From NCBI GenBank assembly GCA_016870325.1, contig VGBV01000011.1, forward strand, positions 1-35,233: 35,233 nucleotides of DNA, written 5' to 3'. Below are positions 8,362-16,420 of the stretch, piece by piece. Under the pieces are notes generated by a model that saw only the letters and a program-made list of their open reading frames with translations, was not told the origin of the DNA and searched no databases. How positions within the stretch are numbered: position 1 is the stretch's first letter; each line of letters starts with the position of its first letter. This DNA comes from Actinomycetota bacterium. Lineage in GTDB: Bacteria; Actinomycetota; Thermoleophilia; Solirubrobacterales; 70-9. Position numbers and translations under genes: made by a program.

Positions 8362-10449
8362 ATGGCTCACAAGGCCGCCGACCGGATTCGGAACGTCGCG
8401 CTGATCGGGCACCGCGGCAGCGGCAAGACCTCGCTGCACGAGGCGCTGCTGTTCGAGGCCGGGGTCGTCAACCGCCTCGGCAAGGTCGACGACGGCACCA
8501 CCGTCAGCGACTTCGAGCCCGACGAGCAGGAGCGCGAGATGTCGATCGGCGCCTCGGTCGCCTCCTTCGAGCACGACGGCCGCAAGATCAACCTGATCGA
8601 CACGCCGGGCGAGCCCAGCTTCGTTGCGGACACGGTCGGCGCCCTGCGCGTCGCTGATTCCGCGGTGGTCGTGGTCAACGCCGTGATGGGGGTCGAGGTC
8701 CACACCGAGCGGCTCTGGCAGCGCGCGGACAGGGAGGGCCTGGCGCGGCTCGTCTACGTGAACATGCTGGACCGCGAGCGCGCCGACTTCTTCCGCGCCC
8801 TTGAGTCGCTGCAGAGCGCCTTCGGCAACCACGTGGTCGCCACCGAGATCCCGATCGGCTCCGAGCACGAGGTCAGCGGCGTCGTCGACCTGATCGACAT
8901 GAAGGCGTTCGTCGCCCAGGGCGAGGGCCGGGGAATGCCCGAGCCGCAGGAGATTCCCGACCAGCTCCAGGCCCAGGCCCAGGAGTATCGCGAGAAGCTG
9001 ATGGACGAGGTCGCCGAGAACTCCGACGAGCTGATGGAGCGCTACCTGGCCGACGAGGAGATCGGCCATGAGGAGATCGTGACGGTGCTGAAGCAGGGTG
9101 TCACCGAGGGCAAGATCTTCCCGGTCACCTGCGGGGTCGCGACCAAGAACCTCGGCACCACCCGGCTGCTGGAGGCCTTGGTCGAGGACCTGCCCTCGCC
9201 GGCGATGCGCGGCCCGGTGACGGCGCTGGACGGGGAAGGGGAGGAGATCGAGATCTCTCCGGACGAGGACGGCGAGCTCGTGGCCTATGTCTTCAAGACG
9301 CTCGCCGACCCCTATGCGGGGCGCCTCAACCTCTTCCGGGTCTATTCCGGGGTCCTCAAGGGCGACTCCCAGGTGGCGAACGTGACGCGGCACGCGAAGG
9401 AGCGCGTCGGCCAGATCCTCGTGCCACGAGGCAAGGAGCACGAGCAGGTCGACGAGCTCGGGGCGGGCGACATCGGCGCAGTCGCGAAGCTGAAGGAGAC
9501 CCGAGCCGGCGACGTGCTCGCCGACAAGGACTCGCACATCGCCTTCCCGCCGCTTGACCTGCCCTCGCCGGTGATGGCCTTCGCCTTCGAGCCGAAGAGC
9601 AAGGGGGACGAGGAGAAGGCGGTGAGCGCGATCCGCCGCCTCGAGGAGGAGGACCCGACGCTCGACGTGCACCGCGACCAGCAGACCGGCGAGCAGATCA
9701 TCGCCGGGATCACCCAGGTCCACGTCGAGGTGATCGTCGACCGGATCAAGAGCCGCTTCGGCGCCGAGATCGAGCTGCACCCGCCGCGGGTGCCCTACCT
9801 GGAGGCGATCCGCAAGCCCGCCAAGGGCCACGGGCGCTACAAGAAGCAGACGGGCGGGCGCGGCCAGTTCGGCGACTGCCACATCGAGATCTCGCCGACC
9901 GAGGCCGGGACCGGCTTCGAGTTCGTCGACGAGATCAAGGGCGGGGTGATCCCCAAGGGCTTCATTCCCGCGGTCGAGAAGGGCATCGCCGAGGCGATGC
10001 AGCACGGCGTCGTCGCCGGCTACCCGATCAAGGATCTGCGCGTGCGGCTCGTGGATGGCCAATACCACCGGGTGGATTCCTCCGAGAACGCGTTCAAGGT
10101 CGCCGGATCGATGGCCTTCAAGCAGGCGATGGAGGAGGCTGACCCGGTGCTGCTGGAGCCGATCATGCTGCTCACGGTGAGCGTGCCCGAGGACGTGGTC
10201 GGCGACGTGATCGGCGACCTCAACTCACGGCGCGGGAAGCCCCTGGGGATGGAGCCCAAGGGAACGGCGACCGAGGTCAAGGCCGAGGTGCCGATGGCCG
10301 AGGTGCTCGACTTCGCGCCCGACCTGCGCGCAATCACGGGCGGCCGCGGCGACTTCACGATGGAGCTCGCCCACCACGAGGAGGTCCCGGCCCATCTCGC
10401 CCAGAAGGTGATCGCCGAGGCCGGCTCCGGGGCCGAGGTCAGCATCTAG
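8362..10449 (+). CDS. EF-G-like translational GTPase (second EF-G type)
   Basis: 695 residues with the full EF-G architecture: GTPase domain, domain II near 290-380, domain IV including GGRGQFGDCHIEISP near 495-510, and a C-terminal domain V. The G motifs depart from canonical EF-G: P-loop G16HRGSGKTS instead of the AHVDAGKT form, DTPGE at 80-84 where EF-G has DTPGH, and NMLD at 134-137 in place of NKMD. The replaced histidine is the residue that activates hydrolytic water in EF-G. This divergence marks the EF-G-like paralogue group common in actinobacteria, not the main fusA, which normally lies in the rpsL-rpsG-fusA-tuf operon. The exact role (ribosome rescue, recycling or stress) is unknown. 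Confidence 0.85.
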   Translation: MAHKAADRIRNVALIGHRGSGKTSLHEALLFEAGVVNRLGKVDDGTTVSDFEPDEQEREMSIGASVASFEHDGRKINLIDTPGEPSFVADTVGALRVADSAVVVVNAVMGVEVHTERLWQRADREGLARLVYVNMLDRERADFFRALESLQSAFGNHVVATEIPIGSEHEVSGVVDLIDMKAFVAQGEGRGMPEPQEIPDQLQAQAQEYREKLMDEVAENSDELMERYLADEEIGHEEIVTVLKQGVTEGKIFPVTCGVATKNLGTTRLLEALVEDLPSPAMRGPVTALDGEGEEIEISPDEDGELVAYVFKTLADPYAGRLNLFRVYSGVLKGDSQVANVTRHAKERVGQILVPRGKEHEQVDELGAGDIGAVAKLKETRAGDVLADKDSHIAFPPLDLPSPVMAFAFEPKSKGDEEKAVSAIRRLEEEDPTLDVHRDQQTGEQIIAGITQVHVEVIVDRIKSRFGAEIELHPPRVPYLEAIRKPAKGHGRYKKQTGGRGQFGDCHIEISPTEAGTGFEFVDEIKGGVIPKGFIPAVEKGIAEAMQHGVVAGYPIKDLRVRLVDGQYHRVDSSENAFKVAGSMAFKQAMEEADPVLLEPIMLLTVSVPEDVVGDVIGDLNSRRGKPLGMEPKGTATEVKAEVPMAEVLDFAPDLRAITGGRGDFTMELAHHEEVPAHLAQKVIAEAGSGAEVSI

Positions 10450-10479
10450 TCCTCCAGCAGCTACCGCCCGGCTTCCCCG

Positions 10480-10485
10480 TAGGGT
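10480..10485 (+). promoter_or_regulatory. -10 box TAGGGT before the RNase HI gene
   Basis: TAGGGT ends 10 bases before ATG 10496, the same hexamer and nearly the same distance as before the EF-G-like gene. Confidence 0.4.
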
Positions 10486-10495
10486 TCCTGCGGCG

Positions 10496-10894
10496 ATGAA
10501 GGTGGTGATCAACGTGGACGGGGGCGCCAGGGGGAACCCCGGCCCGGCGGCGATCGCCGCAGTCGCGACCGGCGGGGACGGGGTCGTGATCGAGGAGCGC
10601 TCGGAGACGATCGGCGAGGCGACCAACAACGTCGCCGAGTACCGGGCGATGCTGCTGGGCGCGCGCCTCGCCAAGCAGCTCGGCGCCGATGAGGTCGAGC
10701 TGGTCGGCGACTCGGAGCTGATCGTGAAGCAGCTGCTCGGGGAGTATCGAGTCAAGCAGGAGCACCTGCGCCCGCTCCGCGCCGAGGTGCTGGCGGCGAT
10801 CGAGGAGCTGGGGGAGTGGTCCCTGCGCGCCGTCAAGCGCGAGCAGAACGCGCGCGCCGACGAGCTCGTGAACGAGGCTCTCGACGCGCTCTGA
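10496..10894 (+). CDS. RNase HI family protein
   Basis: 132 residues forming a minimal RNase H fold. The four metal-binding acids are visible: D8 in NVDGGARGNPGP, E48 in NNVAEYRA, D72 in LVGDSELIVKQL, and D122 in ARADELVNEAL. This form resembles the N-terminal RNase H domain of mycobacterial Rv2228c-type proteins without the attached phosphatase domain. It should cut the RNA strand of RNA:DNA hybrids in the cytosol. It follows the EF-G-like gene but has its own -10 box. Confidence 0.9.
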   Translation: MKVVINVDGGARGNPGPAAIAAVATGGDGVVIEERSETIGEATNNVAEYRAMLLGARLAKQLGADEVELVGDSELIVKQLLGEYRVKQEHLRPLRAEVLAAIEELGEWSLRAVKREQNARADELVNEALDAL

Positions 10895-10903
10895 CGCCTG
10901 GGG

Positions 10904-11149
10904 CTACTTCTTGCGCACGTGCCAGTCGACGGTCGCGGTCGCGACCTGCTGCCCGTCGCCGCCGCTGGCGGCCTCGGCCGCGGTGAACAGCGCGCCGGCG
11001 TGCTGGGCGCCGACGTGGTTGCCGAGCTCGGGGCGCTCGGGCAGCCGCACGGTCGCGGTGCCGGGTCCCATCTCGAGGTACTCGAGCTCCAGCAGCCGCA
11101 CGAAGGGGATCGCCGCCGGCAGTCCCTGCTTGATCGCGTCCTAGTCCAC
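10904..11149 (-). pseudogene. Broken DUF4442/PaaI-like hotdog thioesterase
   Basis: On the minus strand the frame reads GTG GAC TAG, an in-frame stop at codon 3 (11141-11143), and then continues with DAIKQGLPAAIPFVRLLELE, a plausible hotdog N-terminus. It runs through HVGAQHAGALFTAAEAASG and then jumps directly to VATATVDWHVRKK, which is how the C-terminus of these proteins looks. About 60-70 residues of the middle of a normal ~140-residue protein are missing. With both an early stop and an internal deletion it is best read as a decaying gene. A 65-residue product from GTG 11101 is possible but would lack half the fold. It converges with the RNase HI gene. Confidence 0.6.
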
Positions 11150-11161
11150 GGGGGCGGAGCC

Positions 11162-11167
11162 TATACT
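11162..11167 (+). promoter_or_regulatory. -10 box TATACT of tRNA-Gly
   Basis: TATACT lies 11 bases before the first base of the mature tRNA. No strong -35 at the usual distance. Confidence 0.5.
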
Positions 11168-11178
11168 TGCCCGCGTTC

Positions 11179-11252
11179 GCGGCTGTAGCTCAGTTGGCTA
11201 GAGCGTCTGCTTGCCATGCAGAAGGTCGTGGGTTCGAATCCCATCAGCCGCT
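11179..11252 (+). tRNA. tRNA-Gly(GCC)
   Basis: 74-base cloverleaf. Acceptor arms GCGGCTG/CAGCCGC, D stem GCTC/GAGC, anticodon stem TCTGC/GCAGA with loop TTGCCAT (anticodon GCC), T loop TTCGAAT in a GTGGG/CCCAT stem, discriminator T. The CCA end is not encoded. It reads GGC and GGU glycine codons. The next protein gene starts 6 bases after its 3' end. Confidence 0.95.
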
Positions 11253-11258
11253 TCTCCC

Positions 11259-11717
11259 GTGGCCTATACGAATCTCGAAGGACGTGAGGGGCTGCTCGAG
11301 GCCCTGGCAGAGTCGACCGAGTTGATCGGTGCGGCTCTGGAGTACCTTGGCGCCGCCCACGAGCGCCTCGACGACCAGAGCGCCGAGCGCCTGGAGGAGC
11401 AGCTGTTCGGCTCCGTCCAGCGCGCCTACGCCGGCGCGCGCAAGGCCTACGCGGCCTTCGCCTCGCGCCACTCGCTGGCGACCCGCGACTTCGACCCCCC
11501 GGCGGTACCGCCCGGCTCACTCAAGGCCGCGGACCTGATCGAGATGGCCGCCAACGAGGCCGAGGGCGCCGACGAGATGCTCTCCGGACTCCAGGACGAC
11601 CAGCGCCTGATCGAGGTGGGGGACGTCGAGCTGCGCTCCGGCGTCGCCGACGTGCGCAAGGCGATCGGGGGCGTACCCGATCGCGCGCGCGAGATGCTGC
11701 GCATGCTCGGGCGCTGA
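11259..11717 (+). CDS. Helical hypothetical protein after tRNA-Gly
   Basis: 152 residues from GTG 11259; the frame extends into the tRNA but an upstream start there is implausible. I do not recognise a family. The protein is acidic and almost entirely helical, rich in Ala, Glu, Leu and Arg, with heptad-like spacing in residues ~5-60 and ~90-150, and a proline-rich break near 79-85 (DFDPPAVPPGS). No signal peptide, membrane segment or cysteines. It could be a small structural or partner protein. It lies between tRNA-Gly and the carrier-protein cassette, and would be made from the 3' product of tRNA processing if co-transcribed. Confidence 0.65.
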   Translation: MAYTNLEGREGLLEALAESTELIGAALEYLGAAHERLDDQSAERLEEQLFGSVQRAYAGARKAYAAFASRHSLATRDFDPPAVPPGSLKAADLIEMAANEAEGADEMLSGLQDDQRLIEVGDVELRSGVADVRKAIGGVPDRAREMLRMLGR

Positions 11718-11783
11718 GCGTCCGCCGGATGCCGGACGACTTGTGGCGCCCGTTACGGCGGGCCCCCGTGCTTGTATTCGCCC

Positions 11784-12635
11784 ATGCCCGTGCAGCTGCG
11801 CCCGATCAACCGGGGGGATCTCGGCGGGGTGGCGGAGTTCATGCACCGGCAGATGGACAGCTCGGTCCCCACGGCGGAGTGGGAGCGGCTGATGAAAACC
11901 CCCTGGGGTGAGGAGGGTCCGAACTCGGGGTTCATGCTGGTCGAGGGAGACGCGGTCGTCGGCGCCTACCTCGCCTTCTACTGCGAGCGCCCGTGGGCCG
12001 CTCCGCTGCGGATCTGCAACCTCGGCACCTGGTGCGTCGCGCCGCGGCACCGCCTGCACAGCCTGCGGCTGCTGCGGGCGCTGCTCGACCAGGAGGGGTA
12101 CCTGTTCACCGATCTCACCCCTGACGAGACCGTGATCGCGGTCAACCGGCGCCTGGGCTTCAGCTGGCTGCCGGGGCCCGCCGCGCTCGTGCCCCCGCTG
12201 CCCTGGCCCGCAGGACGAGCGGGGGGGAGCGCGATCAGCTTCGACCCCGAGGCGGTCGAAGCTGCCCTCAGCGGGCCGGACCTGGCGGCGTATCGCGACC
12301 ACGCCGGCTGCGAGGCGGTCGTGCAGGCGGCCCTGACGGAGGGCGACGAGCGCTGCCACATCGTGCTCAGGCTCGAGCGCAGGCTGGGCATGCCGGTTGC
12401 GATCCTGCTCCACGTCAGCAACCCGCGTCTGTACCTGCGCCTGGCGGGCGCGTTCGGGAGGCGCCTGCTGCGCCGGCATGCCGCGGTGGCGCAGCTGGCG
12501 GAGAGGGCGATCCTGCCTCAGCCGCCCCGCCCGGCCAAGCGCGTGCGGGCGCCGCGACGCATGCTCCTGGCGCCGAACGGAATCCCGGAGCGGATGGACT
12601 ACCTCTACAGCGAGCTGGCGCGGCTGCGGTGGTGA
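11784..12635 (+). CDS. GNAT-like acetyltransferase of the carrier-protein cassette
   Basis: 283 residues from ATG 11784 (a TTG at 11772 would add four residues). The N-terminal half fits a GNAT fold: GDAVVGAYLAFY strand near 55-65, then NLGTWCVAPRHRLHSLRLLRA where the acetyl-CoA pyrophosphate loop is expected, and VIAVNRRLGF, a common GNAT C-terminal motif, near 117-126. The glycine-rich R-x-x-G-x-G/A loop is degenerate, so catalytic activity is uncertain. The C-terminal ~110 residues are basic and carry no recognised domain. The stop overlaps the ligase start as GTGA. By position it may acylate, or be acylated by, the carrier-bound product of the next three genes. The family call is moderate; the role is inference. 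Confidence 0.6.
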   Translation: MPVQLRPINRGDLGGVAEFMHRQMDSSVPTAEWERLMKTPWGEEGPNSGFMLVEGDAVVGAYLAFYCERPWAAPLRICNLGTWCVAPRHRLHSLRLLRALLDQEGYLFTDLTPDETVIAVNRRLGFSWLPGPAALVPPLPWPAGRAGGSAISFDPEAVEAALSGPDLAAYRDHAGCEAVVQAALTEGDERCHIVLRLERRLGMPVAILLHVSNPRLYLRLAGAFGRRLLRRHAAVAQLAERAILPQPPRPAKRVRAPRRMLLAPNGIPERMDYLYSELARLRW

Positions 12636-14143
12636 GCGGGTTGCACGAGCTGGTGCGCGCCTCGGCAGAGCGCGACCGCTCCGCGCCGGCGCTCAGCCAC
12701 GGCGCGGACACGCTCGACTACGCCGAGCTGTGGCGGCGGGTCACGGCCTGTGCCGCCGGATTGCGGGCCGACGGGCTCGCGTCAGGGGACCGGGTCGCGG
12801 TCTACATGGAGAAGCGACCGCAGGCCGTCGTCTCGATCTTCGGCACCTCGGCGGCGGGCGGCGCGTTCGTCCCCGTCAACCCGCTGCTGAAGCCGGCGCA
12901 GGTCTCCCACATCCTCGAACACAGCGGCGCCCGCGTGCTGGTGACGACGCGAGATCGACTCGAGGCGCTGAGCGGAGTGCTCCCCGAGTGCCCTGAGCTC
13001 GAGCGGACCGTGCTGGCGGAGGAGCTTCCGGGCCCGGGGTCCGGGCCGGCGGCGGAACCGGTCGGCCGCGCGGACGATGAGCTGGCGGCGATCCTGTACA
13101 CCTCGGGCAGCACCGGCCTGCCGAAGGGCGTCGCCCTGTCGCACCGCAACCTGCTCGCGGGCGCGGAGAGCGTCTGCGAGTACCTCGATATCAGCGCTTC
13201 CGACCGCCTGCTGGCGGTGCTGCCGCTGAGCTTCGACGCCGGGCTGAGTCAGCTGACGACAGCCTTTCGCGCCGGCGCCCACGCGGTGCTGCTGGAGTAC
13301 CTGCTGCCCGGCGAGGTCGTGCGCGCCTGCGTCGAGCACCGGATCACCGGCCTCACCGGTGTCCCGCCCCTGTGGATCCAGCTGGCGGAACGGGAATGGC
13401 CGCCAGAGGCGGTCGAATCCGTGCGCTACATCGCGAACACCGGCGGCCGCATGCCGAGGCCGACGTTGGCGCGATTGCGCGCGATCTTTCCGGCCGCGGA
13501 CGTCTTCCTCATGTACGGGTTGACCGAGGCCTTTCGCTCCACCTACCTGGACCCCTCCGAAGTCGACGCGCGCCCGGATTCGATCGGCAAGGCGATCCCG
13601 GGAGCGGAGGTGCTGGTGGTGCGCGAGGACGGCTCCGAGTGCGAGCCTGGGGAGGAGGGTGAGTTGATCCACCTCGGCGCTCTGGTCGCGATGGGCTACT
13701 GGCGCGATCCCGAGGCGAGCGCCGAGCGCTTCAGGCCGGCGTCCGCGGCGAGCTCGGCGGAGAGAGCGGTGTGGACGGGCGACCGCGCCGTTCGCGATGA
13801 GCAGGGCTTCCTCTACTTCGTCGGGCGCGCCGACGAGATGATCAAGACCTCGGGCTACCGCGTCAGCCCCACCGAGATCGAGGAGGCGGCGCGCGCCACT
13901 GGCCTGGTCTCGGACGCGGTCGCGCTCGGCGTCGCGGACGCGCGCCTCGGACAGCGGGTTGTGTTGGTGGCGAGCCCCGTCCGGGGCGCCCGGCTCGATT
14001 CCGAGGCCCTGCTGAAGCGGCTGCGCGCTGAACTTCCGACCTACATGGTTCCCTCCTCGGTCGTGACCCGCGAAGAGATGCCCAGATCACCCAACGGCAA
14101 GCTCGATCGGGCGCTGCTGCGAAGCCAGCTGGTGACCACGTGA
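12632..14143 (+). CDS. AMP-forming acyl ligase (exosortase-A-associated type)
   Basis: About 503 residues. GTG 12632 is chosen because it overlaps the upstream TGA (GTGA); GTG 12629 would add one residue. ANL-superfamily motifs are complete: P-loop YTSGSTGLPKGVALSHRN near 157-173, MYGLTEAFRSTYL (A5), WTGDRA (A7), FVGRADEMIKTSGYRVSPTE (A8) and the catalytic lysine in SPNGKLDRALL (A10) near the end. It should adenylate a carboxylic or amino acid and pass it to a thiol. The adjacent carrier protein suggests that thiol is phosphopantetheine on the ACP rather than CoA. The gene order ligase-decarboxylase-ACP resembles the group annotated as exosortase A system-associated, though no exosortase is seen here. 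Confidence 0.87.
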   Translation: MSGLHELVRASAERDRSAPALSHGADTLDYAELWRRVTACAAGLRADGLASGDRVAVYMEKRPQAVVSIFGTSAAGGAFVPVNPLLKPAQVSHILEHSGARVLVTTRDRLEALSGVLPECPELERTVLAEELPGPGSGPAAEPVGRADDELAAILYTSGSTGLPKGVALSHRNLLAGAESVCEYLDISASDRLLAVLPLSFDAGLSQLTTAFRAGAHAVLLEYLLPGEVVRACVEHRITGLTGVPPLWIQLAEREWPPEAVESVRYIANTGGRMPRPTLARLRAIFPAADVFLMYGLTEAFRSTYLDPSEVDARPDSIGKAIPGAEVLVVREDGSECEPGEEGELIHLGALVAMGYWRDPEASAERFRPASAASSAERAVWTGDRAVRDEQGFLYFVGRADEMIKTSGYRVSPTEIEEAARATGLVSDAVALGVADARLGQRVVLVASPVRGARLDSEALLKRLRAELPTYMVPSSVVTREEMPRSPNGKLDRALLRSQLVTT

Positions 14144-15357
14144 AGGAGCACCTGATCTGCTTCGAGCCGCGCGGGGGGGTCTACGAGGTCGGCGGCAGGC
14201 CCCTGCAGGAGCTCGCGGACGAGCTGGGTGCGACGCCGTTCTTCGCATATGACCGGGTCCTGCTGGATCGGCGCATCGGCGAGCTGCGCGCCTGCCTGCC
14301 CGAGGAGCTCGAGCTCAGCTACGCGGTCAAGGCGAATCCGATGCCGGAGCTGCTCGCCCATCTGCAGGGTGCGCTGGACGGGTTCGACGTCGCTTCGGGA
14401 GGCGAGCTGGCGGCTGCGCTCGAGGCCGGAGCCGACCCGGAGAGGATCGGCTTCGCGGGTCCCGGAAAAACGGACGAGGAGCTGCGCGACGCGGTGCGCG
14501 CCGGCGTCGCGATCGAGCTCGAGTCGCCGACCGAGGCGGCCCGCGTGACCCGGATCGGCGAGCAGCTCGGGGTTCGCCCCCGGGTCGCGGTCCGGGTCAA
14601 CCCCGACTTCATGGTTCGCGGCTCGGGGATGAGGATGGGCGGCGGGCCGCAGCAGTTCGGAGTCGACGCCGAGCTGGTCCCCGAACTGGTCTCGGAGCTC
14701 GCCACCCGTGACCTGGAGTTCCTCGGTTTTCACGTCTTCTCCGGCTCGCAGAACCTGAGCGCCGAGATCCTCTGCGAGGCCCAGCGCCGGACGGTGGACC
14801 TAGCCCTCGAATTGGCCGAGGCGGCGCCCGGCCCGGTCGCCTACCTCAACCTCGGCGGCGGTTTCGGAATCCCGTATTTCCCCGGCGATCAGCGCCTCGA
14901 TCTGGCCGCGGTGGGCGCCAACCTGGATCAGCTGCTGTCCGAGCGGGTGCGTCCGGCTCTGCCGGAGGCCCGCGTGGTGCTCGAGCTCGGGCGCTACGTC
15001 GTCGGGGAGTGCGGGGTCTACGCAACCCGGATCATCGACAGGAAGCGTTCGCGCGGCACCACGTTCCTGGTCGTGGACGGCGGGCTGCATCATCAGCTTG
15101 CGGCCTCGGGCAACTTCGGCCAGGTGATCCGCCGCAACTACCCGGTCGCCCTCGCCGGGCGCACCGGGGGCGAGACGGAGACGGTCACGGTGGTCGGCTG
15201 CCTTTGCACCCCGCTCGACCTGCTCGCCGAGCAGGTCGAGCTCCCGCGCCCCGAGGTCGGCGAGCTCGTCCTCGTCTTCCAGGCGGGGGCCTACGGGTTG
15301 ACCGCGAGCCCGACGGCCTTTCTCAGCCATCCGCAGCCCCGCGAGGTCTTCACTTGA
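14140..15357 (+). CDS. PLP-dependent decarboxylase, fold type III (BtrK/exosortase-A-associated type)
   Basis: 405 residues with an alanine-racemase-like barrel and C-terminal beta domain. The PLP lysine is K64 in YAVKAN. FHVFSGSQNL, NLGGGFGIPY (phosphate-binding glycine loop), ELGRYVVGECGVY and the partner-subunit cysteine in CLCTPLD are all present. The CTPLD form and the ending AGAYGLTASPTAFLSHP are what I recall for the exosortase-A-associated decarboxylases, relatives of BtrK, which decarboxylates glutamate bound to a carrier protein in butirosin synthesis. It is therefore unlikely to be the lysine-pathway LysA. Start GTG 14140 overlaps the ligase stop (GTGA); its own stop overlaps the ACP start. 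The substrate is unknown; an ACP-bound amino acid is the favoured inference. Confidence 0.87.
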   Translation: MKEHLICFEPRGGVYEVGGRPLQELADELGATPFFAYDRVLLDRRIGELRACLPEELELSYAVKANPMPELLAHLQGALDGFDVASGGELAAALEAGADPERIGFAGPGKTDEELRDAVRAGVAIELESPTEAARVTRIGEQLGVRPRVAVRVNPDFMVRGSGMRMGGGPQQFGVDAELVPELVSELATRDLEFLGFHVFSGSQNLSAEILCEAQRRTVDLALELAEAAPGPVAYLNLGGGFGIPYFPGDQRLDLAAVGANLDQLLSERVRPALPEARVVLELGRYVVGECGVYATRIIDRKRSRGTTFLVVDGGLHHQLAASGNFGQVIRRNYPVALAGRTGGETETVTVVGCLCTPLDLLAEQVELPRPEVGELVLVFQAGAYGLTASPTAFLSHPQPREVFT

Positions 15358-15599
15358 GCGCCACGGAGGTGAAGCAGGTGCTCGTCCAGACGCTCGCGCT
15401 GGAGTCACGGGCCGACTCGCTCGGCAGCGAGACGCGGTTGTTCGGCTCCCTGCCTGAGCTCGATTCGATGGCCGTGCTCGAGCTGGTAACCGCGCTGGAG
15501 GACCGCTTCGGGATCGAGATCGAAGCCGACGAGCTCACGGCGGAGACCTTCGAGACGCTCGGCAGCCTGGCGGACTTCGTGGCCTCGAAGCGCGGCTAG
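15354..15599 (+). CDS. Acyl carrier protein of the cassette
   Basis: 81 residues from TTG 15354, which overlaps the decarboxylase TGA (TTGA); GTG 15369 is an alternative. The phosphopantetheine serine is S38 in PELDSMAVLELV, followed by the acidic helix ALEDRFGIEIEADE and a final helix LGSLADFVASK. It is acidic, four-helix and of normal ACP length. It is unlikely to be the fatty-acid AcpP, because it sits directly after the ligase and decarboxylase and far from any fab genes. It probably carries the acid activated by the ligase. Its TAG stop shares CTA/TAG bases with the stop of the convergent oxidoreductase remnant. Confidence 0.88.
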   Translation: MSATEVKQVLVQTLALESRADSLGSETRLFGSLPELDSMAVLELVTALEDRFGIEIEADELTAETFETLGSLADFVASKRG

Positions 15600-16399
15600 G
15601 AGCCGAAGCTCGCGAGCGCCGCGATCGTAGCGGTGCGGTCGCTTCCGAACGGCATCGCCACCAGCGAGTCGGCGCCGGCGGCCGCATAGGCGGCGAGGCG
15701 GCCATCGAGCTCGGCCGGCTCGCAGGCGATCGCGCCGACCTCGATGATGTCCTCGCTGACGGCTTTGATCGCGCCCATCCGGTCTCCGGCCAGGAAGCGG
15801 TCCTGGATCTCGTTCGCCTCGGCGCCGAAGCCGTACCTCTCGCAGAGATCGACGTAGAAGTTCTTGCCCTTGGCGCCCATGCCGCCGAGGTAGAAGGCGA
15901 TGAAGGGCCTGACCGCCTGCTGGGCATCGGCGAGGCTGTCCCCGACCGAGACGGGCACCAGCGGCGCGATCTCGATCGCCCCGCGGTCGCGGCCCGAGCG
16001 CTCGAGCCCTCGGTCGAGCCCGGCCAGCAGCTCGTCGGCGTCGTGCGGGTTGAAGAAGGCGGGCAGCCAGCCGTCGGCGGTCTCGCCGGTCTGCACGATC
16101 GCCTTCGGCCCGATCGCGCCGAGGTAGATCGGCACCCGCTCCTGCACCGGGCCGATCATCAGCTTCAGCGGCTTGCCGAGGCTGGTGCCGCCCACGGACG
16201 GGAACTGGAACTCCTCGCCCTCGTATTCCACCAGCTCGCGCGCCCACGCCCTGCGCACGACCTCGACGTACTCGCGCGTGCGGGCGAGGGGGCGGGTGAA
16301 GGGGACCCCGTACCAGCCCTCGGAGACCTGCGGGCCCGAGACGCCCAGGCCCATGCGGAAGCGCCCACCCGAGATCACGTCGATCGTCGCCGCGGCCCC
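15596..16399 (-). pseudogene. 5'-truncated LLM-class F420-dependent oxidoreductase
   Basis: The minus-strand frame matches F420-dependent luciferase-like oxidoreductases from the middle of the barrel onward: AAATIDVISGGRF, GLGVSGPQVSEGWYG, RVPIYLGAIGPKA, ETADGWLP, and a C-terminal DSLVAMPFGSD. A normal protein is about 340 residues; here homology begins abruptly near residue 80 and the first three beta strands, which help bind F420, are absent. Upstream the frame hits TAG at 16409-16411, only 10 bases from tRNA-Cys. A 260-residue product from GTG 16378 could be made but is unlikely to fold as an active enzyme. Loss of the 5' part at a tRNA border suggests a rearrangement. Confidence 0.65.
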
Positions 16400-16404
16400 T
16401 TGGC

Positions 16405-16410
16405 TACGCT
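16405..16410 (+). promoter_or_regulatory. -10 box TACGCT of tRNA-Cys
   Basis: TACGCT lies 10 bases before the mature tRNA 5' end, matching the spacing for the other two tRNAs in this window. Confidence 0.4.
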
Positions 16411-16420
16411 AGCCCCGCCC

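Noticed and set aside
8095-10068. 657-residue minus-strand ORF opposite the EF-G-like gene
   Set aside because: Antisense shadow of a conserved gene in GC-rich DNA; composition is His/Leu/Asp-rich repeats with no domain.
14140-15357. Diaminopimelate decarboxylase LysA
   Set aside because: Fold matches, but the CTPLD cysteine motif, C-terminus and neighbours fit the carrier-associated group; no lysine genes nearby.
12629-15599. An NRPS or exosortase locus
   Set aside because: No condensation or thioesterase domain, exosortase, PEP-CTERM protein or glycosyltransferase is visible.
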